Assembly (NCBI RefSeq): GCF_028898845.1
Contig: NZ_CP118574.1
Span: 1,302,001 to 1,366,000, forward strand
Source of the DNA: Streptomyces sp. WZ-12
Lineage (GTDB): Bacteria; Actinomycetota; Actinomycetes; Streptomycetales; Streptomycetaceae
Length of the DNA: 64,000 bases
Direction of reading: 5' to 3'
The translations under genes and the position numbers were made by a program. The notes beneath the pieces are model-generated. The model searched no databases, was not told the origin of the DNA, and saw nothing but the letters and a program-made list of their open reading frames with translations. Below are positions 18,839 through 27,465 of the stretch, in pieces; within the stretch, counting starts at the first letter, position 1, and the number at the start of each line of letters is the position of its first letter.

Positions 18839-19905
18839 CGGGCGGCTGCCGTCCCGTAGGCGGCGCGGATCCGGTCCGTGTGGCGGCTGAGGTCGGCGGC
18901 GGCGCGGAAGGCGGCCGTCATGGTCGCGTGCGAGGCCCGCCCACTGCCGGCGAGGTCGAAGGCGGTGCCGTGGTCCACGGACGTCCGCAGGATCGGCAGG
19001 CCGACGGTGACGGACACCGTGCCGGCGAAGTCCACGGTCTTGGCGGGGATGTGGCCCTGGTCGTGGAAGTGCGACAGCACCCCGTCGAAGCGGCCTTCGA
19101 GGCCCTGGTGGAAGACCGAGTCGGCGGGGACCGGCCCGGTCACGTCCAGGCCCTCGGCCGCCGCCCGGGCCACCGCCGGGCCGAGCACGGTGACCTCCTC
19201 GTCGCCGAAGTGCCCGCCCTCGCCGCCGTGCGGATTGACGGCGGCGACCGCGAGCCGGGGCCGGTCGTGGCCGAAGACCCGCAGCGCGGTGACCGCGTGC
19301 CGGATGCTCGCGCCGACCCGTTCCTCGGTGAGCTGGTCCAGGGCCTTGCGGAGCGCGAGGTGGCGGGTGGTGAAGAAGATCTTCAGGCCGCGGACCACGA
19401 ACATGGTGTCCACCCGGGCGGCGCCGGTCAGTTCGCCGAGCATCTCGGTGTGTCCCAGGTGCCGCGAACCGGCCGCCCAGATGGCCTCCTTGTTGATCGG
19501 GGCGGTGACGACGGCGTCCACCTCGCCGGCCAGCGCGGCCCGGGTCGCCGCCTCGATCGCGGCCACGGCGGAGCGGCCGGCGACCGCGTCGACCCGCCCC
19601 CAGGGCAGGTCCGCGGGGGCGATGCCCAGGTCCAGCACGTCGATGGTGCCGGGCTCGAACCGCGCCTCGCCGGGCGCGCCGACCGGGTTGACCCGGACGT
19701 CGAGCCCACAGACCTCGACGGCGCGGCGCAGCACGGCGGCGTCGCCGACCGCCAGCCCGCGCCCGAGCCCGGCGCTCGCCGGATCGGCGAGGGTGCGCGC
19801 GGTGATCTCCGGACCGATGCCGACCGGATCGCCCAACGTGACGGCGAGTAGGGGACGTTGACGGTCCTTCGGCTCCTGACGGTCCGCCGTGTCTGCTGTG
19901 GTCAT
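18835..19905 (-). CDS. pdxA: 4-hydroxythreonine-4-phosphate dehydrogenase family (PdxA2-like)
   Basis: A 356-aa PdxA-family NAD-dependent decarboxylating dehydrogenase: VTLGDPVGIGPEIT at the start, metal His ligands in LGHTEMLGELTG and in the downstream NPHGGEGGHFG region, and FDGVLSHFHDQGHIPAK near the end. It sits between a DUF1537 kinase and an MFS importer, each overlapping by ATGA. That arrangement is known from catabolic operons where the kinase phosphorylates a four-carbon acid sugar at C4 and the PdxA2 paralogue oxidises and decarboxylates it. A catabolic role is therefore more likely than vitamin B6 synthesis. Confidence 0.88.
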   Translation of the reverse strand: MTTADTADRQEPKDRQRPLLAVTLGDPVGIGPEITARTLADPASAGLGRGLAVGDAAVLRRAVEVCGLDVRVNPVGAPGEARFEPGTIDVLDLGIAPADLPWGRVDAVAGRSAVAAIEAATRAALAGEVDAVVTAPINKEAIWAAGSRHLGHTEMLGELTGAARVDTMFVVRGLKIFFTTRHLALRKALDQLTEERVGASIRHAVTALRVFGHDRPRLAVAAVNPHGGEGGHFGDEEVTVLGPAVARAAAEGLDVTGPVPADSVFHQGLEGRFDGVLSHFHDQGHIPAKTVDFAGTVSVTVGLPILRTSVDHGTAFDLAGSGRASHATMTAAFRAAADLSRHTDRIRAAYGTAAAR

Positions 19906-21206
19906 CTGTCGCCTTTCCGGGGTGGGCGCGCGGGGGGCGCGGTGCGGGTGCCGGCCGCGCGGAGGTGTTCCAGGCAGTCGCGGGCCGCGTCCGGCCCGCC
20001 GATCAGCCCGCCCTTCGTGGCGAAGGGCAGTCCGTCGTGGGCGCCGCCGACCAGGTGTCCGGCGACGGCCAGCGGCAGCACCTCGCGGTCGATGGCGAAG
20101 CCGTCGGCGCCCAGCGCGGCGGTGACCGCGGCGGCGACATCGCCGCCCGAGGCGTAGAGTCCGCCGGGGCGCAGCTCGGCCACCGCGCGCCGGGCGACCT
20201 CGGCCAGGCAGCGCAGCAGGCCCGCGGCGCTCTCCGGATCGGGTGCCGCCTTTGCCGAACTGCGGTCAGTGGACAGCACGTTGACACCGAGAACGGTCGC
20301 GCCCTCCGCGGCCGCTGCGCGCAACCCGACCAACGCCCGCCCGGCGTCGGGGTGTTCCGGATCGAGTCCGACCCATCGCACGTCAAGAGTCGCCTCGGCA
20401 CGGGCGAGTTGGTCGCGGGTGCGGTCGGTGACGCTGCCGACGACGGCGAGCACCCGCACCGGGGCCGCCGCGGGGCGGATGCCGAGCGCGTCGGCGAGGG
20501 CGGCGCCGAACGGCCCGGAGTCCAGGGCGAGCCAGCGGATGCCGTCCGCGGTGGCGAGGGACGCGGCGGCCCGGGCGACCGTCCCCAGGTGGGCGTTCTC
20601 GGTGGCGTCGCAGACCACCACCTCGGCCCGGCTCGCCCGGAGCGCCGCGGCCACCGCGTCGGTACCGCGCTCCACGACATCCAACGGCAGCTCGTCCAGG
20701 GTGCGTCGGCTCTGCCCGCCGAGGATGGCGGTGACCCGGGAGTGCCGTACCGGGTCGAAGGGGTCGCGGGCCACCGCCGTGCGGGTCAGCGGCACCCCGT
20801 CGACGAGGTGCAGCCCGCCGACCGTGGTGCGGCCGGCGTCCGGGAAGGCGGGGACGGCCAGGGTGCGCAGCGTCGCGGTGGGGGTGCGGGTCGCCAACGC
20901 GTCGGCGACCGCGTCGAGTTCACTGCCGGGGTTACCGCGCAGCGTGGTGTCCACCCGCTTGACGACCAGGGCCGGCTCCTCGGCGGCGCAGGCGCGCTCG
21001 ACGGCGGCCCGGACGGCGGCGTAGGCGCGGGCGGCGGGCCAGTGCCGGGAGGCGGTGTTGACGACGAGGACGTCCACCAGCGGGGCGTAGTGGGCCGCCC
21101 GGGCGGGGTCGCCGACGGTGACGGCCCGCAGTCCGCGCCGGGCGTAGCGGGCGCCGGTGGCGTTGCTGCCGGTCAGGTCGTCGCCGATCACGAGTACCTG
21201 GGCCAT
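19902..21206 (-). CDS. Four-carbon acid sugar kinase (DUF1537 family)
   Basis: A 434-aa two-domain kinase. The N-terminal substrate domain starts VLVIGDDLTGSNATGARYA; the C-terminal nucleotide-binding part has LYASGGDVAAAV and GLPFATKGGLIG. The family phosphorylates C4 acid sugars such as erythronate, threonate or their 2-oxo forms with ATP. ATG 21206 follows GGGAGGGGAG. It begins the kinase-pdxA-MFS operon, with a candidate operator half-site 48-57 bases upstream. Confidence 0.86.
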   Translation of the reverse strand: MAQVLVIGDDLTGSNATGARYARRGLRAVTVGDPARAAHYAPLVDVLVVNTASRHWPAARAYAAVRAAVERACAAEEPALVVKRVDTTLRGNPGSELDAVADALATRTPTATLRTLAVPAFPDAGRTTVGGLHLVDGVPLTRTAVARDPFDPVRHSRVTAILGGQSRRTLDELPLDVVERGTDAVAAALRASRAEVVVCDATENAHLGTVARAAASLATADGIRWLALDSGPFGAALADALGIRPAAAPVRVLAVVGSVTDRTRDQLARAEATLDVRWVGLDPEHPDAGRALVGLRAAAAEGATVLGVNVLSTDRSSAKAAPDPESAAGLLRCLAEVARRAVAELRPGGLYASGGDVAAAVTAALGADGFAIDREVLPLAVAGHLVGGAHDGLPFATKGGLIGGPDAARDCLEHLRAAGTRTAPPARPPRKGDR

Positions 21207-21253
21207 GGGCTCCCCTCCCGCCGCCAGCACCACAATGACCGGACCGCGCGGAC

Positions 21254-21263
21254 GAGTTGCGCG
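21254..21263 (-). promoter_or_regulatory. Candidate DeoR operator half-site (operon)
   Basis: GAGTTGCGCG occurs here upstream of the kinase start, and again at 22246-22255 upstream of the DeoR gene, where it is part of a perfect palindrome. A shared operator is inferred. Confidence 0.45.
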
Positions 21264-21325
21264 ATACACGCACCGAGGGTGGCGGCGGCCAGGAGGACCT
21301 GTCAAGGGGCGTGCGCCGCCGAGGG

Positions 21326-22186
21326 CTACGGCTCCCGGTGGTCGGGCCGCTGCGCCGCATCCGGGCGCCCCGCGGCGTCCGGCCGCTCCGCGCACGACAG
21401 CACCCGCCAGCCCGCGGCCTCGTACGCCGCCAGCCGCCGCTCGCCCCCCGCACCGTCGCCGCCGTCCCGATCTCCCCCCGCCCCCGAGATCAGTCCCGTC
21501 CCCTGCGGCATCTCCGCCCAGTACGGGAACCCTCCTCCCCCGCCCAGCTTGGAGCCGTCGGCGAGCACCCAGGCGGCCCGCGCGCACTGCGCCATGGTCT
21601 CCTTCAGCGCCGCCTGTTCGGCGTCCGGGCAGTTGACCCCGCGCCGCGGGTCCAGGCCGTCCACGCCGAGGAAGGCGAGGTCCGGGGTGAGCCGGCGGAG
21701 CGCCTGGTCGGTGCGGATGCCCAGCAGCGACTCGTTGGGCCGCCGCAGCCGGCCGCCGAGCACCACCACCTCCACCTCCGCGTCGGCCAACTCCACCAGT
21801 GTGGACAGCCCGTTGGTGACGACGGTGAGGTCGCCGCGGGCGCGCAGCTCGTGCGCCAGCCGGGCCGCCGTGGTGCCCGCGTCCAACAGGACCACGTCGC
21901 CGCTGCGGACCAGGCCGGCGGCCGCCCGGGCGATGGCGGCCTTCTCGGTGCGGTGCTCCCGGGCCTTGTCGTGCCAGGACCGCTCGACGGCCCGGTGGTC
22001 GAGCGCGCCGCCGTACGTCCGGGTGATCCGGCCGCCCTCGGCGAGCGCCGCCAGGTCGCGGCGGACGGTGGACAGCGAGACCCCGAAGGCGGCGGCGAGG
22101 TCGTGCACGCTGCCGTCGCCCGCGCCGAGCAACTCCACCATCCGCTCCCGCCGGCGCCGGGTGGCCGGACGCTCCCCACCGGTCAT
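21326..22186 (-). CDS. DeoR-family transcriptional regulator
   Basis: About 286 aa: N-terminal DeoR helix-turn-helix (RRRERMVELLGAGDG, FGVSLSTVRRDLAALAEGG, with TYGGAL) and a sugar-phosphate-sensing ISOCOT domain (LLDAGTTAARLAHEL, VVTNGLSTL, LGIRTDQAL). ATG 22186 follows GGAGGGG; the longer frame is not needed. It is just upstream of the acid-sugar operon on the same strand and probably represses it until a phosphorylated intermediate binds. The tail after about residue 235 is low-complexity. Confidence 0.87.
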   Translation of the reverse strand: MTGGERPATRRRRERMVELLGAGDGSVHDLAAAFGVSLSTVRRDLAALAEGGRITRTYGGALDHRAVERSWHDKAREHRTEKAAIARAAAGLVRSGDVVLLDAGTTAARLAHELRARGDLTVVTNGLSTLVELADAEVEVVVLGGRLRRPNESLLGIRTDQALRRLTPDLAFLGVDGLDPRRGVNCPDAEQAALKETMAQCARAAWVLADGSKLGGGGGFPYWAEMPQGTGLISGAGGDRDGGDGAGGERRLAAYEAAGWRVLSCAERPDAAGRPDAAQRPDHREP

Positions 22187-22245
22187 GTGACTGCGCCCCT
22201 CCCCGCCCGAAGGCCGACGCTCCCCAACTGGCCTCCCTACGCGCC

Positions 22246-22266
22246 GAGTTGCGCGCACCGCGCAAC
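22246..22266. promoter_or_regulatory. Perfect palindrome upstream of the DeoR gene
   Basis: GTTGCGCG (22248-22255), CAC, CGCGCAAC (22259-22266) forms a perfect dyad about 62 bases upstream of the DeoR start. Its left arm with two extra bases repeats at 21254-21263. It is a good autoregulatory operator candidate. Confidence 0.5.
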
Positions 22267-22295
22267 TGGAGGTTAGCAGCCGCCCCGCCCGCCGG

Positions 22296-25031
22296 TCAGT
22301 GCCCGGGGTCGCCGGTCGCCACCGGGACCCGGGCCGGGTCCGGCAGCGCCTGCTCGGTCCAGATCACCTTGCCGTCGCCGGTGTAACGGGTGCCCCACCG
22401 CTCGGCGAGCTGCGCGATCAGGAACAGCCCCCGGCCGCCCTCGTCGGTGGTGGCGGCGTACCGCAGGTGCGGCGAGGTGCTGCTGCGGTCGGCCACCTCG
22501 CAGACCAGCGAACGGTCGTGGATCAGCCGGACGCGGATCGGGCCGCTGGCGTACCGGATGGCGTTGGTGACCAGCTCGCTGAGGATCAGCTCGGTGGTGA
22601 ACGCCTCGTCGTCCAGCCCCCATTCGGCCAGTTTGCGGACCGCGGCGGCGCGGACCTGGGCGACCGCGGACGGGTCGGCGGGGACGTCCCAGTCGGCGAT
22701 CCGGGCCGCGTCCAGCCGCCGGGTGCGGGCGATCAGCAGGGCGATGTCGTCGGCCGGGCGATCCGGCAGCAGCGCGCCGAGCGCCGCCTCGCACATCGCC
22801 TGCGGGGTGCGGCCGGGGCCGGAGCCGAGGGTGCGGCGCAGCAGTGCCATGCCCGCGTCGATGTCGCGGCCGCGGTCCTCGACCAGCCCGTCGGTGTAGA
22901 GCACCAGGCCGCTGCCCTCCGGAAGGTCCAACCGGCAGGTGTCGAAGGGCATTCCGCCGAGCCCGAGCGGCGGGCCGCCGGGCACCTCCAGGAACTCCGC
23001 GCCGCCGTCCGGCCGCACCAGCAGCGGTTGGACGTGCCCGGCACGGGCCATCGTGCAGACGCCGGCGGTCGGGTCGTAGATGGCGTAGAGGCAGGTGGCA
23101 CCGGTGATCGGGGACTTGGGGCCCTCGCCGGTCCCGTCCGTGCCCTCGTCCTGGTCGATGCGGGTCACCAACTCGTTGAGGTGCCACAGGAGTTCGTCGG
23201 GCGGGACGTCGAGGTTGGCGAAGTTGTGGACGGCGGTGCGCAGCCGACCCATGGTGGCGGCGGCGTGCAGGCCGTGGCCGACGACGTCGCCGACGACCAG
23301 GGCGACCCGGGCGCCGGGCAGCGGGATGATGTCGAACCAGTCGCCGCCGACGCCACCCAGCCCGCCGAGCCCGGCCTGCGCCGGCAGATAGCGGAACGCG
23401 GCGTCCACGGCGCTCTGTTCGGGCAGCGCGCGGGGCAACAGGCTGCGCTGGAGGGTGACCGCCATGGTGTGCTCGCGGGTGTAGCGGCGGGCGTTGTCGA
23501 TGCTCACCGCGGCGCGGGCGACCAGCTCCTCGGCCAGCGAGAGGTCCTCCTCGTCGAACGGCTCGGGGGTGCGTGAGCGCCAGAACAGCGCCGCGCCCAG
23601 GATGACGCCGCGGGCCCGCAGCGGGACCGCGATCAGCGAGTGGATGCCGTGCGCGACGATCCGCCGGGCCCGCTCGGGGTCCTGCCGCTGCCAGCCGGAG
23701 ACCTCCGAGAAGGCGGCCAGGTCGGGCTCCAGGACCGGCTCGCCGACCGGCAGCCGGACCCCGAGCGCGGTGGTCGGCGCGAACCGGACGGGCTCGCCGA
23801 CCGGGTAGAGCGACCCGTCGGGCACCTCGCCGCCGACGGCCGTGCGGCGCATCGCCACGGCCGGCCCGGCGGCCCCCGGCTCCTCGCCCTTGAGGACGGA
23901 CTCGGCCAGGTCGACGGTGACGATGTCGCCGAACCGCGCGGCGCCGAACCGGGCCAACTCCTCGCAGGTGCGCACCACGTCGAGGGTGGTACCGATCTCG
24001 GTGCCGGCGTCGTAGAGCAGCCGCAGCCGGCCGCGGGCGAGGTCGGCGCGGCCGGTCAGGGCCCGCAGTTCGGTGGTGTCGCGCAGGGTGGTGACGCTGC
24101 TGGGCAGGCCGCCGGCGTCGCCGGTGGAGCGCTGGTTGACCGCGAGCAGCCGGTCGCCGACCGGGTGCACCTCGTCGGTGACGACCCGGCCGGACTCCAA
24201 CAGCGCCGCGGTGGCCGGGTCCAGGCCCAGCTCGGCGACCTGGCGGCCCTCCACGTCGGGCGGGAGGTCGAGCAGCCGCCGGGCCTCGTCGTTGGCGAGC
24301 ACCAGCCGCCCGTCGCCGCGGACGATGAGCACGCCCTCGCGGACCGCGTGCAGCACCGCGTCGTGGTGCTCGTACATGCGGGTCATCTCCTGCGGCCCCA
24401 ACCCGTGGGTCTGGCGCCGCAGCCGCCGGCTGACCAGGGCGGTGCCGCCGGTGGTGAGCAGCAGCACGCCGGCCGCGGAGCCGAACAGCAGCGGGAACTG
24501 GTCGTCGGCGACGCCGCTCACCTTGCTGAGGGTGACGCCCGCGGAGACCAGGCCGACGACCTTGCCGTCGTGTCCGACGACGGGCACCACGGCCTGCACG
24601 AGCGGCCCGATGGTGCCGGTGGTCTCCTCGGTGACCACATGGCCGGCCAGCGCGGGCCCGAGCGTGCCGACGAACTTCTTGCCGATGCGGTTGGTCATCG
24701 GGTGGGTGTAGCGGATGCCGTGGGTGTTCATCACTACCAGGAAGTCCACGTCGGAGCCCTTGCGGACGGTCTCGGCGCGGGGCTGGAGGACGGCGGTGGG
24801 GTCGGGGCTCTTGAGGGCCGCTTCCATGCCGGGGGCGTTCGCGAAGCCCTGGGCCACCGCGACCGAGCGGTTCCGGGCCTCCCGTTCGGAGTCGGTCCCG
24901 GACTGCAGCACCAGGGCCGCGATGGCAGCGGCGACGAGCAGGACCACGATCGCCACCTGCAGGAGAAAGACCTGGCCAGCGACAGTTCGCATCCTCAGAA
25001 CCGAACGCGGGCGGCCGTAGCGTCCGGCCAT
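22296..25031 (-). CDS. Membrane sensor PP2C phosphatase (SpoIIE type) with PAS, GAF and ATPase domains
   Basis: A 911-aa multidomain signalling protein. A TM helix (about 18-42) and a CitA/DcuS-like extracellular sensor region to about 175 are followed by a second TM (about 180-198), a PAS domain (VREGVLIVRGDGRLVLANDE), a GAF domain (350-520), a SpoIIE/RsbU PP2C domain (GGVGGDWFDIIPLPG, VVGDVVGHGLHAA) and a C-terminal RsbW-like ATPase (SELVTNAIRYA, DEGGRGLFLIAQLAERWG). It probably tunes anti-sigma/anti-anti-sigma partners in response to an external ligand. Confidence 0.9.
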   Translation of the reverse strand: MAGRYGRPRSVLRMRTVAGQVFLLQVAIVVLLVAAAIAALVLQSGTDSEREARNRSVAVAQGFANAPGMEAALKSPDPTAVLQPRAETVRKGSDVDFLVVMNTHGIRYTHPMTNRIGKKFVGTLGPALAGHVVTEETTGTIGPLVQAVVPVVGHDGKVVGLVSAGVTLSKVSGVADDQFPLLFGSAAGVLLLTTGGTALVSRRLRRQTHGLGPQEMTRMYEHHDAVLHAVREGVLIVRGDGRLVLANDEARRLLDLPPDVEGRQVAELGLDPATAALLESGRVVTDEVHPVGDRLLAVNQRSTGDAGGLPSSVTTLRDTTELRALTGRADLARGRLRLLYDAGTEIGTTLDVVRTCEELARFGAARFGDIVTVDLAESVLKGEEPGAAGPAVAMRRTAVGGEVPDGSLYPVGEPVRFAPTTALGVRLPVGEPVLEPDLAAFSEVSGWQRQDPERARRIVAHGIHSLIAVPLRARGVILGAALFWRSRTPEPFDEEDLSLAEELVARAAVSIDNARRYTREHTMAVTLQRSLLPRALPEQSAVDAAFRYLPAQAGLGGLGGVGGDWFDIIPLPGARVALVVGDVVGHGLHAAATMGRLRTAVHNFANLDVPPDELLWHLNELVTRIDQDEGTDGTGEGPKSPITGATCLYAIYDPTAGVCTMARAGHVQPLLVRPDGGAEFLEVPGGPPLGLGGMPFDTCRLDLPEGSGLVLYTDGLVEDRGRDIDAGMALLRRTLGSGPGRTPQAMCEAALGALLPDRPADDIALLIARTRRLDAARIADWDVPADPSAVAQVRAAAVRKLAEWGLDDEAFTTELILSELVTNAIRYASGPIRVRLIHDRSLVCEVADRSSTSPHLRYAATTDEGGRGLFLIAQLAERWGTRYTGDGKVIWTEQALPDPARVPVATGDPGH

Positions 25032-25358
25032 GTCCTCTTTCTACACCTCCCCCCTACGGTGGGCGAGCCGCTGCCGCGCAGCGCAGCGACCCGGAGAACC
25101 TGCGCACACCAGCGTCAGTAAAACCTCTCGGTAGGTTTTCCCTCTACGGGCGTGCGCTCCCCTGTCGGGTATGTGTAACTCTTCCCACAGGCCCGGACGG
25201 TTGCGCACCGGCCGACGATCTGCGGGGCAGTCCCGGCGCCGCGGACAATGCGCCAGGTCAGCGGGGATTACTCGGGAGTCGGGCCGGGCGCGGGGACGTC
25301 CGGCGGGCGCCGGGGGCCGCTCCAAGGGCCGCGGGGCGCGTATGAGACGTTCGTGGGC
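25032..25358. promoter_or_regulatory. Divergent promoter region with a perfect AT-rich dyad
   Basis: This 327-bp gap separates the phosphatase from a small rightward gene. It holds a perfect hairpin or dyad at 25120-25139: AAAACCT, six-base loop CTCGGT, AGGTTTT, about 90 bases upstream of the phosphatase start. I see no other gene in it. Confidence 0.45.
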
Positions 25359-25703
25359 ATGCATGTTGCAGCAGAGGAGATCCGTGCCCGGGCGGCCGAG
25401 CTCATCGACCACCATGCGCGCGGAGCGTGGCGGCCGAACGACGCCGACCAGCGGACCGCCGTCGCGCTGTTCCGCCATCTGGAGACGGGGCTGCCGCTCA
25501 GCGGCGAGCAGATCCGCTCCGCCCTCGCGCCCCCGGAGCCCGCGGCGCCGGTGAGCGCGGAACTGCTGGCGCTGCTGCGGGACACCGCCGGTCTGCTGGA
25601 CGACACGGGCGTGGCCGACGGCCCCGCCGGGCGGGACGCCGTCGACCACGTGTGCCTGCTGTTGGACGCGCTCGCGCTGGCGCGACCGGGCGCCGGCCGC
25701 TGA
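25359..25703 (+). CDS. Small protein of unknown function
   Basis: 114 aa starting MHVAAEEIRARAAEL. Mostly helical, no signal peptide or membrane segment. The two ends resemble helices that could pair (ELIDHHARGAWRPNDADQRT; VSAELLALLRDTAGLL). It converges on the permease gene with 10 bases between stops. No family recognised. Confidence 0.5.
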   Translation: MHVAAEEIRARAAELIDHHARGAWRPNDADQRTAVALFRHLETGLPLSGEQIRSALAPPEPAAPVSAELLALLRDTAGLLDDTGVADGPAGRDAVDHVCLLLDALALARPGAGR

Positions 25704-25713
25704 GGGCGGGCGG

Positions 25714-27159
25714 TCAGGTCCGGGCCGGCTCGGCGGCCGCGGCCAGTTCGTCCTCGGGGACCGAGATGACCCAGTGGCTTTCTTGCCGTGGGCGGAGGTA
25801 GAGCGCCCAGTAGAGGGCGGCCACCGCGATCAGCCCGCCGGTGATCAGCAGGCTGCTGACGCTCTGCTGGCACAGCACCCAGACCAGGACGAGGACGAGC
25901 AGCGCGGGGACCACCGGCCACAGCGGCATCCGCCAGGCGAGCCGGTGTTTGTGGTCGCCGCGGCGGGAGACCAGGGCGCCCAGCGCGACGAAGACGTACA
26001 TGCCGGCGACGGCGACGCCGGTCACCTCGTTGAGGGTGTCGAGGGTGGCGAAGCACAGCGCGGCGCCGGGGACGCCGACCGCGAGGGTGGCCGCCCAGGG
26101 GGAGCCGAAGCGCTTGCCGACGTGCGAGAAGATCCGGTTGACCGGGTTCGGCCAGGCGCCGTCGCGGGCCGAGGAGAAGACCACCCGGGAGTTCTGGATC
26201 ACCATCACGATGGCCGCGTTGATGATGGCCAGGGCGATGCAGAGGCTGACGAAGGTGCCGACGGCGGAGTTGCTCCAGCCCTGCACCATGCCGGCGACGT
26301 CACCGGCGGCGAGCGTCTTGAGGTCGGGGGCGCCGAGGGTGATGGCGACGACCGGGACGAGGACGACGGCGGCGCCGATGGCGAGCGTCCACAGCACGGT
26401 GCGGGAGACGTTGCGCCGCGGGTTCTCCATCTCCTCGGCCAGGTACACCGCGGTGGAGAAGCCCTGGAGGATGAAGAGCGCGGTGGCGAGCCCGGCCACG
26501 ATCAGCCCACCGGTGACCGCGGTGCTGGTGCCGTGTCCGGCGTCCATGACGGGGTGGACGAGGGTGGCCGCGGACCGCTGGCTGTGGCTGAAGCCGAGGA
26601 ACGCCACGACGGCCGCGGCGATCACCTCAAGTACCAGGAAGATGCCGGTGATCCAGGCGTTGGCGCGCAGGTCGAGCAGGCCCATGGCGGTCGCCAGCAG
26701 CATCACCGCGGAGGCGGTCGTCTGCTTGTCCAGGTGGACGACGGGGGCGAGGTAGTCGGCGGTCCCCAGCGCGATGATCGGCGGCACGATCATGACGACG
26801 ATCAGCGAGAGCACGAAGACCAGCCAGCCCGCGAGCCGCCCCATCAGGGTGCCGACCATGGCGTACTCGCCGCCGGAACTCGGTATGAGGGTGCCGAGTT
26901 CGGAGTAGGCGAAGGCGACGCCCACGCACAGCACCGCCGCGATGGCAATGGTCAGTGCCGTGCCGGTGCCCAGGGTGGCGAACGAGTCCGGGACGATGAC
27001 GAAGAGCGAGGACGCGGGGGTCAGACAGGACAGGGTGAGCAGGGTGCCGCCGACCACACCGATCGACCGGGTGAGTTTGGGGCCGTCCGTAGATGTCGCG
27101 GTCCGGGCCTTCGGTGCCGGGGCGGCGGTGGCAACTGGCCTGGTGGGCATATCGGTCAT
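25714..27159 (-). CDS. APC-family amino acid permease
   Basis: A 481-aa 12-helix transporter of the APC superfamily: SIGVVGGTLLTLSCLTPASS in helix 1, FAYSELGTLIPSSGGEYAMV in helix 2 and a QGFSTAVYLAEEMENPRRNV segment near residue 235. It imports amino acids or amines; the exact substrate is not visible. It is transcribed alone. Confidence 0.87.
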   Translation of the reverse strand: MTDMPTRPVATAAPAPKARTATSTDGPKLTRSIGVVGGTLLTLSCLTPASSLFVIVPDSFATLGTGTALTIAIAAVLCVGVAFAYSELGTLIPSSGGEYAMVGTLMGRLAGWLVFVLSLIVVMIVPPIIALGTADYLAPVVHLDKQTTASAVMLLATAMGLLDLRANAWITGIFLVLEVIAAAVVAFLGFSHSQRSAATLVHPVMDAGHGTSTAVTGGLIVAGLATALFILQGFSTAVYLAEEMENPRRNVSRTVLWTLAIGAAVVLVPVVAITLGAPDLKTLAAGDVAGMVQGWSNSAVGTFVSLCIALAIINAAIVMVIQNSRVVFSSARDGAWPNPVNRIFSHVGKRFGSPWAATLAVGVPGAALCFATLDTLNEVTGVAVAGMYVFVALGALVSRRGDHKHRLAWRMPLWPVVPALLVLVLVWVLCQQSVSSLLITGGLIAVAALYWALYLRPRQESHWVISVPEDELAAAAEPART

Positions 27160-27465
27160 CCGGGTCCCATCGGTGCTGGCGGGCAGGGAGCGGGCGGCAC
27201 GCGGGGAAGGTGCCGGTGAGCGGTCGCACCAGATGCACTGCGGGGGCCGCTTCGGTGACCGGAATACAACCCCCGCAGGACCCTCCCGTCAAGAGTTCAT
27301 TAAGGCTTGATGGCAACGAAATCCGCAGCCAACAGCACCACAAACTCGCTTATCCACGCCACAAAGTCGCCATCCACGCGGATTCCGTGGACGATTGACG
27401 CACTGCGGATTCTTCGGCGGACGGCCCCACTACTTTCGCCGCCGCCACCCTCCCGGGCGGGAAAA
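27160..27465. other. Gap without a gene
   Basis: 306 bases upstream of the permease and downstream of the second phosphatase. The stretch 27300-27400 is less GC-rich and probably holds the permease promoter. One weak inverted repeat, TCCACG (27373-27378) / CGTGGA (27386-27391), is present. I see no coding signal. Confidence 0.4.
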
